This document shows positions 26,031-35,347 of a stretch of 62,229 bases of DNA, one piece after another. A model generated the notes under the pieces. The model saw only the letters and a list, made by a program, of their open reading frames with translations. It did not search any database and was not told the DNA's origin. The stretch covers positions 1 through 62,229 of the forward strand of contig CBDDBX010000033.1 of the NCBI GenBank assembly GCA_965225955.1, in the 5' to 3' direction. The position numbers were made by a program, and so were the translations under genes. Each line of letters begins with the position of its first letter. Positions within the stretch are counted from its first letter, which is position 1. Origin of the DNA: CBDDBX01 sp965225955. Lineage in GTDB: Bacteria; Acidobacteriota; Aminicenantia; UBA2199.

Positions 26031-28046
26031 ATGAAATATGAAAATCATCTTATAAACGAAAGCAGTCCTTATCTGAAATCTCATGCTGACAACCCTGTTG
26101 AATGGTATCCATGGGGAGAAGAGGCTCTCAAAAAAGCAGAAAAGGAGGATAAACCTTTAATAGTGAGCATTGGCTATTCAGCATGCCACTGGTGCCATGT
26201 AATGGCCCATGAAAGTTTTGAAGACAGAGAAGTCGCAGATTTTATGAACAGCAACTTTGTTTCAGTAAAGATAGATCGTGAAGAAAGGCCTGATCTGGAT
26301 AAAATTTATATGGATGCTGCCATGATCACATCCGGCCAGGGAGGATGGCCTCTTAACGCACTAGCTCTTCCTGACGGGAGACCCTTCTTCGGAGGTACAT
26401 ACTTCAGAAAACACGACTGGCTGTCTCTTCTCAGGCAGATTGTCAGAGTATGGAACAGTAACAGGGAAAAAATATATGAGCAGGCTTTTACAGTTACCAG
26501 AGGAGTTGCAAAAGATCCTGTACCGGCTCTGGATATAGATAATGACAAACTTCCTGTTTCTCTTCCCCATAAACTTGCAGATAATCTTCTTAAAGCCATT
26601 GATAAAAAACGTGGAGGACTGAAAGGGCAGATGAAATTCCCATTTCCTTCAGTATTCTCATTCCTTCTGGAATACTATTCCATTTGCAATATAACAGATA
26701 AGAAACCTCTCACCACAACTCTCAACCGTATGTCAACCGGTGGAATATACGATCACATTGACGGAGGCTTTGCAAGGTATTCTGTAGATCCGGAATGGTT
26801 TGCACCACATTTTGAAAAGATGTTATATGACAATGCACTTTTAACCTCACTGTATGCACAGACTGCTATAGAAACCGGAGACAGGCACTACAAAAATATA
26901 GCAGCAAAAACAGCAGATTTTATGCTCAGTCAGATGTTATCTCCTTCCGGTGGCTTCTACTCAGCTTACGATGCCGACAGTGAAGGGGTTGAAGGCCTTT
27001 ACTATACATGGGATTATCAGGAAATAAAGGAGCTCCTTAAAGATTCTGCAGAGCCTTTTATCAGCTTTTTCAATATAGCTGAGGATGGTAACTGGGAAGA
27101 AGGGAGAAATATTCTTCACTCTACAGTCAGAGTAGAAAAGTATGCAGAGGAGAAAAATATAGATCCAGTAGAGTTCAGGAAATATTTAGCCACACAACTT
27201 GAGACTCTTGGTAAAGCAAGAGCAAAAAGAGTTCCTCCGGCTCTTGATAATAAAATAATTGCATCCTGGAACGGCATGGCTCTTAAAGCAATGACAGATA
27301 TCTACAAAGCAACGGGAGATAAGAGGTTCTACGAAGCAGCAATAAAAAACGGTGCATTTATTGAAGAGAAGCTGCTTAAAACTGACGGTAGTCTGGTACA
27401 TTCTGCTGAAAGACAGGATATAGCAGGTTTCCTGGACGATTATGCATTCATAATAAACGGATTTCTCAATCTATATCAGATCACTTTTGATGAGAAGTGG
27501 TTCAATAGTTCTGTAGAGATGATCAATTACACCTGCCAGAAGTTTTTTAACAGCAAATCAGGCTTCTTTTATTATACTGAAGAAGCAGATACACATTTTG
27601 CCAGAAAAACTGAGATTCATGACAATGTTATCCCCTCTTCAAACTCTCTTATGGCAGAAAACCTTCAGATAGCAGGTACTCTTCTGGGGAAAAACAGCTG
27701 GCTTGACTGTGCTGAAAAGATGGTCAGATCTGTAACAAATGAAGCTATGCAGAGCATTCCATACTACTCCAACTGGTGTCGTCTTCTTTTAAGATATACC
27801 AATCCACCATGGGAAGTTATTATAACAGGGCCTGACTATAAAGAGTCTGCCTCTATGATACTCTCAGCTGCACCACCTGATACAATTATTGCTGCTGCGA
27901 AAGAGTCTGAACTGCCTGTGTTTACTGACAGGTTTGAGAAGGGAAAAACCGTTATATATCTTTGCAGAAACCGAAACTGTCTTCTGCCCTTAAGAAAAGC
28001 AGAAGAGGTTATTGAAAAAATAAGGAGAAACCGGAATGAGCAGTAA
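26031..28046 (+). CDS. DUF255 / thioredoxin-domain protein (YyaL, SPATA20 family)
   Basis: A 671-residue protein with an N-terminal thioredoxin-like domain: NESSPYL, HADNPVEWYPWGEEA, then the CHWCHVM motif near residue 51. It is followed by a six-hairpin glycosidase-like alpha/alpha toroid with conserved FEKMLYDNALL, SAYDADSEG, KIIASWNGMALKA and FLDDYA. Length matches the family (600-800). The family is widespread, yet its biochemical role is not settled; proposals include a cellobiose 2-epimerase-like fold with redox function. The start follows ATGGAGA. The next gene overlaps its end by 11 bp. Confidence 0.9.
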   Translation: MKYENHLINESSPYLKSHADNPVEWYPWGEEALKKAEKEDKPLIVSIGYSACHWCHVMAHESFEDREVADFMNSNFVSVKIDREERPDLDKIYMDAAMITSGQGGWPLNALALPDGRPFFGGTYFRKHDWLSLLRQIVRVWNSNREKIYEQAFTVTRGVAKDPVPALDIDNDKLPVSLPHKLADNLLKAIDKKRGGLKGQMKFPFPSVFSFLLEYYSICNITDKKPLTTTLNRMSTGGIYDHIDGGFARYSVDPEWFAPHFEKMLYDNALLTSLYAQTAIETGDRHYKNIAAKTADFMLSQMLSPSGGFYSAYDADSEGVEGLYYTWDYQEIKELLKDSAEPFISFFNIAEDGNWEEGRNILHSTVRVEKYAEEKNIDPVEFRKYLATQLETLGKARAKRVPPALDNKIIASWNGMALKAMTDIYKATGDKRFYEAAIKNGAFIEEKLLKTDGSLVHSAERQDIAGFLDDYAFIINGFLNLYQITFDEKWFNSSVEMINYTCQKFFNSKSGFFYYTEEADTHFARKTEIHDNVIPSSNSLMAENLQIAGTLLGKNSWLDCAEKMVRSVTNEAMQSIPYYSNWCRLLLRYTNPPWEVIITGPDYKESASMILSAAPPDTIIAAAKESELPVFTDRFEKGKTVIYLCRNRNCLLPLRKAEEVIEKIRRNRNEQ

Positions 28047-28605
28047 ACCTGTTATAGAGAAACTTAAACCAGAGAAACCGGAGGGACTTACAGTTGTTCT
28101 TACAGGAAATGGTAAAGGAAAAACCTCATCTGCCATGGGTATGGCTCTCAGAGCTACAGGTCATGGAATGAAAACCTCAATAATACAGTTCATGAAAGGT
28201 GACCTTTACAGTGGTGAGTGGGATGGGGTAAAGAAACTTGCACCATTTGTTAAACTGGAAAGTACAGGTAAAGGGTTCTGTGGCATTCAGGGAAACCCTT
28301 ACAGCCATGCAGAACACCGTGAAAATGCCCAGTATGCAATAGACCTGGCTGAAGAGCACCTTAAATCAGATGATTATGACATGGTTATTCTTGATGAAAT
28401 CAACAATGCACTTCACCTGAAGCTGGTGGATCTTGAACAGGTTCTTCACATTTTAGCTATTAAAAAAGAGAGAACCCATCTGATACTAACCGGAAGGGAC
28501 GCCCATCCGGCGATTATTGAGAAGGCTGATACTGTAAGTGAAGTACGGGAAATTAAACACGCATACAGAAAAGAGATAGAGCCTCAGCCCGGAGTGGACT
28601 ACTGA
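28036..28605 (+). CDS. cobO: Cob(I)yrinic acid a,c-diamide adenosyltransferase (CobO/BtuR type)
   Basis: A 189-residue ATP:corrinoid adenosyltransferase, which attaches the 5'-deoxyadenosyl group to cobalt in coenzyme B12 synthesis or salvage. The P-loop GNGKGKTSSAMGMALRA (~26-42) is followed by IIQFMKG, DYDMVILDEIN (Walker B) and LILTGRDAHP, all typical of CobA/CobO/BtuR. Its ATG overlaps the preceding gene by 11 bp behind TAAGGAG, so translation is coupled. No other B12 gene is nearby, which fits salvage rather than de novo synthesis. Confidence 0.92.
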   Translation: MSSKPVIEKLKPEKPEGLTVVLTGNGKGKTSSAMGMALRATGHGMKTSIIQFMKGDLYSGEWDGVKKLAPFVKLESTGKGFCGIQGNPYSHAEHRENAQYAIDLAEEHLKSDDYDMVILDEINNALHLKLVDLEQVLHILAIKKERTHLILTGRDAHPAIIEKADTVSEVREIKHAYRKEIEPQPGVDY

Positions 28606-29030
28606 TTTGACGCCCAGAACACTATCACAGACAATCACGGACAAACAGGGACAATCACAGACCCACACGGGCTATTACAAGGACTCTGCAATAAAAAAGA
28701 GCCCTTAACCCGGTGGACATAGTGGACTATGTAGACTGAGTGGACATTTCTTCTTAAAAGGTATCCAGCTTTAGAAAGGCAGAAATTCTGTTTATAATTT
28801 TATGCGATAGTAGATGTAATCTATCTGATTATTTTACCTGGTTTACTCTGTCCAGGGCTGTCTCAAAAACACTTAATTTTGTCCGTGTGCACCAGTGTGG
28901 GTCTGTGATTGTCTGTGAGGGTCGGTGTATGTCCGTGTTCAGGTGCCCCCTCTTTACTATTGAACAGGGCAGACATCCATCTTCGCTTTTCAGGTTACGC
29001 GGTTCCTAAAGGATTCTGCCCCTGTGTTTT
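28606..29030. repeat. Intergenic region made of short degenerate repeats in inverted arrangement
   Basis: 425 bp between convergent genes without coding signal. The left part (28617-28668) repeats a ~12-nt unit (acaatcacrgac), the right part (28878-28942) carries its complement (gtctgtgattgt...gtccgtgtt), so the region forms a large imperfect inverted repeat. In between lie repeated 'gtggacata' units (28712-28748). A long inverted repeat GGGCAGA (28967-28973) / TCTGCCC (29015-29021) follows, related to that at 16648-16712. Similar 'cagac..cacggac' phrases occur at 7768-7797, 33371-33396 and 33519-33552. Confidence 0.65.
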
Positions 29031-29954
29031 TTATTTCTTTTTGTTATCTCTGAATATCTGGCTTATCTCTTTTGGCATAAAAGATCTGATTGCCATGAGA
29101 TTACCTGTATAAGGGTGATCAAAAGCCAGGCATGTAGCATGCAGAGCCATTCTCGGATAAGTTTCAGCTTTACCATAAAGAGAGTCTCCCAGTACAGGAT
29201 GCCCTATATGTGAGAAATGGACTCTTATCTGATGGGTTCTGCCTGTATGAATTCTGATAAGCATAAGAGAAGCCTTATCAACCTTACCCATGCATGAGTA
29301 CTCTGTAATTGCATCTTTAAGATCCATCTCTTCAGCAAAAGGATTGGTTTCAACTTTAAACTTCCTTCGGTTGTTGGGATTCCTTACAATAGGCTCATCA
29401 ATTACACCTACAGGAATTTTTACACGTCCCTCAACCAGAGCATAGTAGTATTTATAAACAATTCTTCTTTTAAAAAGCTGTTGCATTTTTCTCTGGGCTT
29501 TGGGAGTTTTGGCAAGAATAAGAATACCGGAAGTATCTTTATCAAGTCTGTGAACTATTCCTGGTCTCTCCTGATCTTCAAAATCATTAACCTCAGGATA
29601 GTAGTAGCGGAACATATCAAGAATTGTCTCTTCCCTTTTCCCTGCTCCCGGATGGACAGATATGCCTGCAGGTTTATTGATAATAAGATACCACTGATCT
29701 TCATAAAGTTTTTCAAATTCACCAGAAGGTTTATACTCTTCAGCGGGTTCTTCTTCCGGCAGAATCAGAGTTACAACGGCACCTTCATCTATTTCGCTGT
29801 TTTTCTTCTTAACTACCTTACCATTAATTGTAACATCCCCTGCTTTAATGAATTTCTCCATTTTACTTCTTGAAATGTTACCTGGTATATCCTGATCCAT
29901 TAGGAAATGGTCAAGCCGGTTATAAAACTTTTCTGCGCTGAATTCCAATTTCAT
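29031..29954 (-). CDS. Large-subunit-type pseudouridine synthase (RluD/RluC family)
   Basis: A 307-residue RluA-family pseudouridine synthase. An S4 RNA-binding domain lies at about 12-75 (SRSKMEKFIKAGDVTINGK). The catalytic domain has HRLDKDTSGILILAKT near residue 137, with the nucleophilic Asp. RIHTGRTHQIRVHF and GHPVLGDSLYG follow. It isomerises uridines in 23S rRNA; the exact site is not predictable. It overlaps lspA by 4 bp in the ileS-lspA-rluD order common in many bacteria. Confidence 0.92.
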   Translation of the reverse strand: MKLEFSAEKFYNRLDHFLMDQDIPGNISRSKMEKFIKAGDVTINGKVVKKKNSEIDEGAVVTLILPEEEPAEEYKPSGEFEKLYEDQWYLIINKPAGISVHPGAGKREETILDMFRYYYPEVNDFEDQERPGIVHRLDKDTSGILILAKTPKAQRKMQQLFKRRIVYKYYYALVEGRVKIPVGVIDEPIVRNPNNRRKFKVETNPFAEEMDLKDAITEYSCMGKVDKASLMLIRIHTGRTHQIRVHFSHIGHPVLGDSLYGKAETYPRMALHATCLAFDHPYTGNLMAIRSFMPKEISQIFRDNKKK

Positions 29955-30451
29955 AATGTTTCTTCCTTCCTGTTTCTAAATAAAATTACCAGCAGCATCA
30001 TAACTACCCCGATGTTAATAAAGGAGTCTGCAATATTAAATGCAGGCCAGTGTGATTTTCCCACATAGAGATCAATAAAATCAGTTACTGCTCCCAGAAA
30101 AACACGATCAATTATATTACCTGCTGCTCCACCGATTATCATAGCCATAGCTGTTGTCTCATATCTATCATCTGTTTTAAAATAGATATAGATTAAAACA
30201 GTCAGAGCAACAACTGATACTGCGGCTATAATTAAAGTTCCAGAGGACTTTTCTCCATGCTCTGAAAAGAGTCCCCATATCATTCCATGATTTTCAACCA
30301 GTCTCAGATTGAAAAAATCTTTTATAACCGGCACGACACTATAACGCTCTGTTCCGGCAAAATAGTCCCTGACCAGGAGTTTGGTTACCTGGTCAAAGAT
30401 CAATACACTTATTGCAATAATCAGATGAAAGTATCTATTCTGCAGCTTCAA
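29951..30451 (-). CDS. lspA: Prolipoprotein signal peptidase II
   Basis: About 166 residues with four membrane helices. The two catalytic Asp lie in GGAAGNIIDRV and FNIADSFIN, the standard pattern of this aspartyl protease that removes signal peptides from lipid-modified prolipoproteins. The frame is open further up to 30499, but I chose the TTG at 30451. It has GGAGAT 6-8 nt upstream and gives the family's normal N-terminus (KLQNRYFHLI), while overlapping the end of ileS by 17 bp for coupled translation. Several lipoproteins in the window (Pal, PpiC-like, others) are its likely substrates. Confidence 0.92.
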   Translation of the reverse strand: MKLQNRYFHLIIAISVLIFDQVTKLLVRDYFAGTERYSVVPVIKDFFNLRLVENHGMIWGLFSEHGEKSSGTLIIAAVSVVALTVLIYIYFKTDDRYETTAMAMIIGGAAGNIIDRVFLGAVTDFIDLYVGKSHWPAFNIADSFINIGVVMMLLVILFRNRKEETL

Positions 30452-33218
30452 TACCCATCTCCAGCGCCGTATTATTACATCTCGGGCAGAGATTTTCAAA
30501 CTTGTTGTCTGAAGTATCTTCTGTGAACCAGTTCCAGCATCTTGGACACTTGTTACCTTCGACTTTTGCTACGGATACTTTATCTTCTGAAGCTGAGTTG
30601 ACACTTACTTCAGAAACAACCAGAATCTCTTTGATAAGAGTTTCAAGATCTGAAGCCACAGCAAACTTCTCTTCTGACAGATCTACTGTAACAGATGCTT
30701 CAAGAGAATCACCAATAACTTTCTCATTTCTTGCTGCTTCAAGTTCCTTGAGAATAAGCTCTCTGATCTCCATAACCATTTCCCATTTATTGCAATCCAG
30801 TTTTTCACTGTATCTGTTATCCATTTCAGGGAAAGTATGCATATGAACTGATTCCAGTTTTCCTTCAAACTGTGGCAGATGGTCCCAGGCCTCTTCTGTA
30901 GTAAATGAGAGGATAGGTGTCATAAGAAGCAGAGTCTCTTTAAGAAGAGTAAATACCGCTGTCTGACCACTTCTTCTCTCTACAGACTCTTTACCATTAC
31001 AATAGAGGATATCTTTCATAAAATTAAGATAGAAGGAACTCAGGTCTGTAGTAAAGAAGTTTGAGATTGCATGATATATAGTGTGGTACTCATAATTTCT
31101 GTAGGATGTAAGTACTTTATCTTTAAGCTTCTGCAGACTATCAAGAATATAGAGATCAACTTCACGCATATTGTCGATATCAACACTATCAGTGTCCGGG
31201 TTAAAGTCTCCCAGTACACCAAGCATGAATCTCCATGTATTTCTGACCTTTCTGTAACTTTCAGTAACTCTTGCAAGAATTTCATTACCCAGGCGGATAT
31301 CTTCTCTGTAATTAACCATTGCAATCCAGAGACGGAGTATTTCTGCACCCTTCTCATCGATTATTTTCTGTGGCTTAATAACATTTCCAAGAGATTTGGA
31401 CATTGCTCTGCCATTCTTATCCAGAGCCCAGCCGTGAGTAATAACTGTCTTATAAGGTGACATTTCTTTGCTGCTTACTCCCACCAGAAGTGATGAGTGG
31501 AACCATCCACGATACTGATCTCCACCTTCCAGATACATATCTGCAGGAAAACTGTGATTTTCTCTCTTATTCAGAACATCCCAGGATGCGCCTGATTCAA
31601 ACCATACATCCAGAATATCTCTGCCTTTCTTGAACTTTTCATGCCCGCATTTGGAGCATTTTGTACCAGATGGCAGGAATCTTTCTTCTTCGTCTTTATA
31701 CCAGGCTTCTGAACCCTCTTCTGCAAAAATCTCTTCAACTTTTCTGATAGCTTCGATATTGAACTCAGGTTCATCGCAGCTTTCGCAATAAAACACTGGT
31801 ATTGGAACTCCCCAGTCTCTCTGTCTTGAGATACACCAGTCAGGGCGATTTGCGATCATATTGGAGATTCTCTCTTCTCCCCATGATGGCAGCCAGTTAA
31901 CTTTTTTAATCTCTTCAAGAGCTTTCTGTCTCAGTTCAGCGGTATCCATTGAGATGAACCACTGTTCAGTTGCTCTGAAGATAACAGGCTTTTTGCATCT
32001 CCAGCAGTGTGGATATGAGTGTTCTATATCGTTAGTGTGGAATAGTCTTCCACTCTCTTTCAGATCTTCGATAATTACTGAATTTGCTTCAAAGACTTTA
32101 AGTCCTTCATATTTTCCGGCAGTTTCATCAAATCTACCGCCACTATTTACAGGTGAGTAGATATCCAGACCATATTCAAGACCAGCTCTGTAGTCATCAT
32201 CACCATGACCAGGTGCTGTATGTACGCAACCTGTACCAGCTTCCAGTTCAACATAGTCTGTGTTAATAATTAGTGATTTTCTATCAAAAAGAGGATGTTT
32301 TGCATTACAGCCTTTCAGCTCAACACCTTTGAACTCTTCAATAATTTTATACTCAGCTCCTTTTACTTCAGCAAGCAGAGGAACAAGTCTTGAGGCGGCA
32401 ATGTATCTTTCGCCGTCCATATCAAACAGAGCATAATCAAAGTCTGCATGAAGAGCTATTGCAAGGTTTGCAGGAATTGTCCATGGAGTTGTTGTCCAGA
32501 TCATTACATTGATCTGTTTATCTCCATGTTTTGTAAGAAACTCAGGAACATCTTCAAGTTCAAATTTAACATAGATTGAAGGGGATTTATGATTAGCATA
32601 TTCCACTTCAGCTTCAGCAAGAGCTGTACGGCATGAGTTACACCAGTATACCGGACGCTTCTTTCTTACTACATTTCCTTTTTCCGCAAAAGATCTGAAT
32701 GTACTGATAATAGATGCTTCATAGGAAGGATTGATTGTTTTATAAGGATTTTCCCAGTCAGCAAATACACCTAATCTCTTAAAACCTTCTCTCTGAAGAT
32801 CAAGATATTTTTCAGCATACTCTCTGCACTGTTCACGAAACTCAACTGTTGTTAAATCTCTCTTCTTCTTTCCAAGTTTTTTATCAATATTGATTTCAAT
32901 AGGGAGACCGTGGCAGTCCCAGCCGGGAATCAGCGGAGCTTTGAACCCTTCCATTGATTTGGTTTTTACGATGAAATCTTTAAGTATTTTATTTAATGCA
33001 TGCCCAAGGTGTATTTCACCATTAGCATAAGGAGGACCGTCGTGAAGAATATAGGACGGGCAATCTGCCCTTAACTCCAGAATTGTGTTGTAAAGATCTT
33101 TCTCTTCCCATTTTTTCAGAATCTGAGGTTCCTTAACATTCAGGGACGCTTTCATAGGAAAGCCTGTTGACGGTAGATTTAAAGTGTCTTTCCACTTGAC
33201 TTTTTTTTCTTCACACAT
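30435..33218 (-). CDS. ileS: Isoleucyl-tRNA synthetase
   Basis: A 927-residue class I synthetase of the bacterial (type 1) form. The HIGH motif appears as GEIHLGHALN near residue 70, the CP1 editing domain has WTTTPWTIPAN, and the KMSKS motif is GRAMSKSLGN near residue 590. The C-terminal zinc finger has CPRCWNWF and LCPRCN. It charges tRNA-Ile and edits valine. The ATG follows GGAGTG. It heads the ileS-lspA-rluD operon. Confidence 0.97.
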   Translation of the reverse strand: MCEEKKVKWKDTLNLPSTGFPMKASLNVKEPQILKKWEEKDLYNTILELRADCPSYILHDGPPYANGEIHLGHALNKILKDFIVKTKSMEGFKAPLIPGWDCHGLPIEINIDKKLGKKKRDLTTVEFREQCREYAEKYLDLQREGFKRLGVFADWENPYKTINPSYEASIISTFRSFAEKGNVVRKKRPVYWCNSCRTALAEAEVEYANHKSPSIYVKFELEDVPEFLTKHGDKQINVMIWTTTPWTIPANLAIALHADFDYALFDMDGERYIAASRLVPLLAEVKGAEYKIIEEFKGVELKGCNAKHPLFDRKSLIINTDYVELEAGTGCVHTAPGHGDDDYRAGLEYGLDIYSPVNSGGRFDETAGKYEGLKVFEANSVIIEDLKESGRLFHTNDIEHSYPHCWRCKKPVIFRATEQWFISMDTAELRQKALEEIKKVNWLPSWGEERISNMIANRPDWCISRQRDWGVPIPVFYCESCDEPEFNIEAIRKVEEIFAEEGSEAWYKDEEERFLPSGTKCSKCGHEKFKKGRDILDVWFESGASWDVLNKRENHSFPADMYLEGGDQYRGWFHSSLLVGVSSKEMSPYKTVITHGWALDKNGRAMSKSLGNVIKPQKIIDEKGAEILRLWIAMVNYREDIRLGNEILARVTESYRKVRNTWRFMLGVLGDFNPDTDSVDIDNMREVDLYILDSLQKLKDKVLTSYRNYEYHTIYHAISNFFTTDLSSFYLNFMKDILYCNGKESVERRSGQTAVFTLLKETLLLMTPILSFTTEEAWDHLPQFEGKLESVHMHTFPEMDNRYSEKLDCNKWEMVMEIRELILKELEAARNEKVIGDSLEASVTVDLSEEKFAVASDLETLIKEILVVSEVSVNSASEDKVSVAKVEGNKCPRCWNWFTEDTSDNKFENLCPRCNNTALEMGIEAAE

Positions 33219-33560
33219 TTAATGTTCACTCCATGTCCTATATTTTATGAGGGACCTTTTCGGTTATTCTTTGCAGAAACTTCCAGCAATCCCTTTTCAG
33301 CTGCTTATTTTCTCCTATTTTCCCCTATTAGTCAACCCTGAAGGCTTTTTGAACTACTCAGAAAACGACTGGACTTACACAGACCATCACGGACTTAACA
33401 ATACAATTGTTGTTTATTTTAAGACTGACTTAAAAATAAAACGGGAGCATACTACGTCATGGTAAAACCATAACTTCGATGCTCCCCTACATTCCGTGTT
33501 TCTTATAATAATCAGGATTATCAGTGCCAGTCAGTGCCGGTCCGTGTCAGTCAGTGTTTC
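33219..33560. other. Intergenic region with terminator and short repeats
   Basis: 342 bp between the LOG gene end and ileS. It contains the terminator described next and, on both sides, degenerate 'cagtgccggtccgtgtcag' / 'cacagaccatcacggact' phrases (33519-33552 and 33371-33396), complementary to each other and related to those at 28606-29030. No gene. Confidence 0.6.
33431..33486 (-). terminator. Intrinsic terminator of the pal-to-LOG operon
   Basis: On the minus strand GGGAGCAT (33479-33486) pairs with ATGCTCCC (33443-33450), with an inner 5-bp ATGGT/ACCAT stem, followed by GTTTTATTTTTAA. It lies 75 nt past the stop of the LOG gene and closes the long transcript that begins upstream of pal. 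Confidence 0.8.
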
Positions 33561-34133
33561 TTAAAACCACTTTTTGGGCATATCAAAGGGATCTGTAGCC
33601 ATTAACATATTAACAGCTTCTTCTGCTGTTTCTGCTACTCTGTATATTGAATTAAACTCTCTTTTCATGAATTTGTCATTTACCATTCTTTTAAAAAAGC
33701 TGAAAAGGTTATCGTAAAATCCACAGGAATTTATAAACACCATTGGTTTACTGTGATAACCAAGCTGCCGCAGAGTAATCATCTCCATGATCTCTTCAAG
33801 AGTACCAAATCCCCCTGGCAGAGCAATAAACCCCTCCCCCCGATTACTCATGATCTCTTTTCTCTCCGCCATCGTCTCTGTTATCGTTAACTTGTCTGCT
33901 TCTTTAAAACTGATACCGTTCTCATTAAGATAAGAAGGGATAACACCTTCAACCCGGGCACCGGCTTTCCTGGCACTTCTGGCAACCTGCCCCATCAACC
34001 CTATAGATGCTCCACCATATATCAGTTCAAGACCTTTTATTCCAATCACTCTTCCAAGTTCATCTGCAATTCTGAAATACTTCTCATCCACCGCTTCACT
34101 TGAAGAACAGTATACACATACAGTTTTAAGCAT
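33561..34133 (-). CDS. LOG-family nucleotide phosphoribohydrolase (TIGR00730 type)
   Basis: A 190-residue Rossmann-fold protein of the LOG family with the signature PGGFGTLEEIMEMIT (residues ~103-117) and GGASIGLMGQVA near residue 41. Plant and bacterial members cleave cytokinin or purine nucleoside 5'-monophosphates to base plus ribose phosphate. In most bacteria the role is probably nucleotide housekeeping. Two in-frame ATGs are possible; I prefer 34133, with AAGGAG 6 nt upstream, over 34139. It overlaps the EndoQ-like gene and is last in the operon. Confidence 0.88.
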   Translation of the reverse strand: MLKTVCVYCSSSEAVDEKYFRIADELGRVIGIKGLELIYGGASIGLMGQVARSARKAGARVEGVIPSYLNENGISFKEADKLTITETMAERKEIMSNRGEGFIALPGGFGTLEEIMEMITLRQLGYHSKPMVFINSCGFYDNLFSFFKRMVNDKFMKREFNSIYRVAETAEEAVNMLMATDPFDMPKKWF

Positions 34134-35316
34134 CCACATCTCCTTTCCACTCTATAGTTCCATATAAACCGTCATAACCGGGAACAGCTATTATATCTCC
34201 TCTTCTGACGGCACTTACTCTTCTGCCGGTGTTCTCATCAATTTCCATTAAAACGTCAATATCTGTATAGAGAAGGGCATTAAGCTCACTACCAGCAGAA
34301 TCAACAATTCTATCATAAAGATTCAGAACAGATTTAGTATCTGAGCCTTTTCCTGTAGCTGCAGAAATTATATCTTTAAGAGGTACTGTTTTTATCGACT
34401 TTTCTGTATTTTTTCCTGTTTTCCGGTCTGCCAGTTCAGCAACTCTTCCCAGAACTCCTCTTGTAAGAGGTTTATGGCACACAGGGCAGATTCTTTCTTC
34501 ATATTCCCCGGGAGCAGCCTTAATACCGCACTTCCTGTGTCCATCATAAAAATATTTCCCTGTTTCAGGCCAGGTATCTACAGTAACAACCTCTCCATTT
34601 TTCAGAGCCTTTTGTATATTGTTAAAAGAGTCGGGACTTTTGATAAGCGAACAGTTCCTCCCGATTCTATCCAGTGAGTGAGCATCGGAAAAAGACAGCA
34701 GAGTAAATGCATCCATAAATGAACAACTTCGATTCATCCCTTCATCTGACGATAATCCGGTTTCAACTGCAGAAATGGTATTGAGATACTCTCCAAAACA
34801 GTGACTTAATGAATCAAAACCTGACTTTTCTCCAAGAGCTGAATACCAGGGAGTCCATATGTGAGCCGGGAACATTACATATGAACTATTAATTTTTATC
34901 AGTTCTTCAGCTAAGACTCTTACATCTTTTTTAACGAAAGGTCTGCCATTGGATTCCAGTAGTGCTCCTGAAGATCTCAGAAATGCACCAAACATGTCTG
35001 CCCCATCCCAACAGGGAAACATTACGACAACATGTACTTTTCTTGTTCTCCCATCTCTCTTATATATGCAACTAAGCTCTGCAGAAAGTACAAATTTTGT
35101 TCTGAATTTACCAGATTTTGAGAACCAGAGACCGGTGCCATCATTTTTCAGATTTTCCTGGATCTCTTTTTTCCATAATGGATGAAAAATATCACCTGTT
35201 CCAAGGATTTCGATACCTTTCCTTTCAGCATAATATCCCAGATTGTCTATTGTGAGTGCAGGACTGCAGTTAAATGAGTATTTTGAATGAATGTGAAAAT
35301 CCGCTGAACAGTACAT
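34126..35316 (-). CDS. Endonuclease Q-like PHP-domain protein
   Basis: A 396-residue protein matching the EndoQ family, which nicks DNA 5' to deaminated bases (uracil, hypoxanthine) or abasic sites. The N-terminal PHP metal site shows ADFHIHSKYSF (His8, His10), LGTGDIFHPLW (~38-48), FVLSAELSCIY, FPAHIWTPWY and LSFSDAHSLDRIG. A zinc-finger region follows (CGIKAAP...ICPVCHKPLTRGV). EndoQ is best known from Thermococcales and some bacteria. It sits between a SurA-like foldase and the LOG gene, an unusual setting for a DNA repair enzyme, though ssb is in the same operon. Confidence 0.85.
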   Translation of the reverse strand: MYCSADFHIHSKYSFNCSPALTIDNLGYYAERKGIEILGTGDIFHPLWKKEIQENLKNDGTGLWFSKSGKFRTKFVLSAELSCIYKRDGRTRKVHVVVMFPCWDGADMFGAFLRSSGALLESNGRPFVKKDVRVLAEELIKINSSYVMFPAHIWTPWYSALGEKSGFDSLSHCFGEYLNTISAVETGLSSDEGMNRSCSFMDAFTLLSFSDAHSLDRIGRNCSLIKSPDSFNNIQKALKNGEVVTVDTWPETGKYFYDGHRKCGIKAAPGEYEERICPVCHKPLTRGVLGRVAELADRKTGKNTEKSIKTVPLKDIISAATGKGSDTKSVLNLYDRIVDSAGSELNALLYTDIDVLMEIDENTGRRVSAVRRGDIIAVPGYDGLYGTIEWKGDVDA

Positions 35317-35347
35317 TATTCAGCGGACAGTAAAAGATAGTAGTTCA

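Noticed and set aside
33247..33465. A 72-codon plus-strand ORF
   Set aside because: It runs through degenerate repeats and into the terminator hairpin; composition is not coding-like.
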